In this document: in pieces, positions 55,756 through 55,783 of the stretch
Layout: each line of letters starts with the position of its first letter
How positions within the stretch are numbered: the first letter of the stretch is position 1
Assembly: GCF_018613655.1 (NCBI RefSeq)
Contig: NZ_JAGGPW010000011.1
Location: forward strand, 35,831 to 91,613
Source of the DNA: Planococcus sp. ISL-109
GTDB taxonomy: Bacteria > Bacillota > Bacilli > Bacillales_A > Planococcaceae
Reading direction: 5' to 3'
DNA: 55,783 nt
Notes under the pieces: generated by a model
Databases searched by the model: none
What the model was told of the DNA's origin: nothing
Seen by the model: the letters and a program-made list of their open reading frames with translations, nothing else
Position numbers and translations under genes: made by a program

Positions 55756-55783
55756 GGTAGTCACCACAACAAACCAAATCAGG

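Overview
The window reads as chromosome of a Gram-positive Bacillales bacterium, most likely a member of the Planococcaceae (Planococcus/Planomicrobium type). This is an inference from three things: gene order from argS to pdxK (about 0.5-12.8 kb) follows the Bacillus subtilis ywi-ywh-ywg-ywf-ywd block (argS, ywiB, speB, speE, ywhD, ywhB, ywgA, ywfO, lipL, hemQ, ywdK, ywdI, ung, pdxK); the genes carry strong AGGAGG-type ribosome sites and Bacillus-like sigma-A promoters; and the proteins match Bacillales families closely. Base composition is close to balanced. No tRNA, rRNA, CRISPR, complete insertion sequence or prophage was found.

Region by region. 1-470: a folded intergenic repeat and a leftward cobalamin riboswitch with its own promoter and terminator; the gene it controls lies off the left edge. 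0.5-12.8 kb: housekeeping block (tRNA charging, polyamines, lipoylation, heme, DNA repair, pyridoxal). 12.9-14.0 kb: yojF-bshB2, bacillithiol biosynthesis. 14.4-15.8 kb: a YjiH-type membrane protein. 15.8-25.3 kb: threonine dehydrogenase and, about 8 kb away, its partner kbl; between them a cystine ABC importer (tcyABC) and a cluster of a YfcC-type carrier, an enolase-superfamily epimerase and a divergent M20 amidohydrolase. 25.4-28.6 kb: an operon yrrT-luxS-mccA-mccB that recycles S-adenosylhomocysteine products to cysteine. 28.8-34.8 kb: membrane protein, YbaK deacylase, topoisomerase III, flavin reductase, cation/proton antiporter. 35-36.8 kb: SE1832-type small protein and an ABC-F ATPase. 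38-41.5 kb: phospholipase-D-like protein, ECF sigma factor, CorC/HlyC-type protein. 41.6-45.7 kb: dipeptidase, PlsY-like acyltransferase, DegV/FakB, DUF2804. 45.8-54.9 kb: a 56-residue membrane protein coupled to a glycerophosphodiesterase, a gene fragment, a tandem GNAT protein, a heterodimeric ABC exporter, an EamA transporter and a PAS-PAS-GGDEF(degenerate)-EAL protein.

Several long gene-free stretches (5.6-6.4, 23.2-24.1, 36.8-38.0 and 54.9-55.8 kb) are filled with related intergenic repeats: a ~87-bp hairpin element (five copies, both orientations), an older GC-rich repeat, and 241-248-bp tandem duplications around the hairpin. These are the least explained sequences here. I did not find a clear new multi-gene system. 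The best leads are the epimerase/YfcC/M20 cluster with an altered substrate motif, the PlsY-like/FakB pair, luxS taking the place usually held by mtnN, several unusual start sites, and the repeat family.
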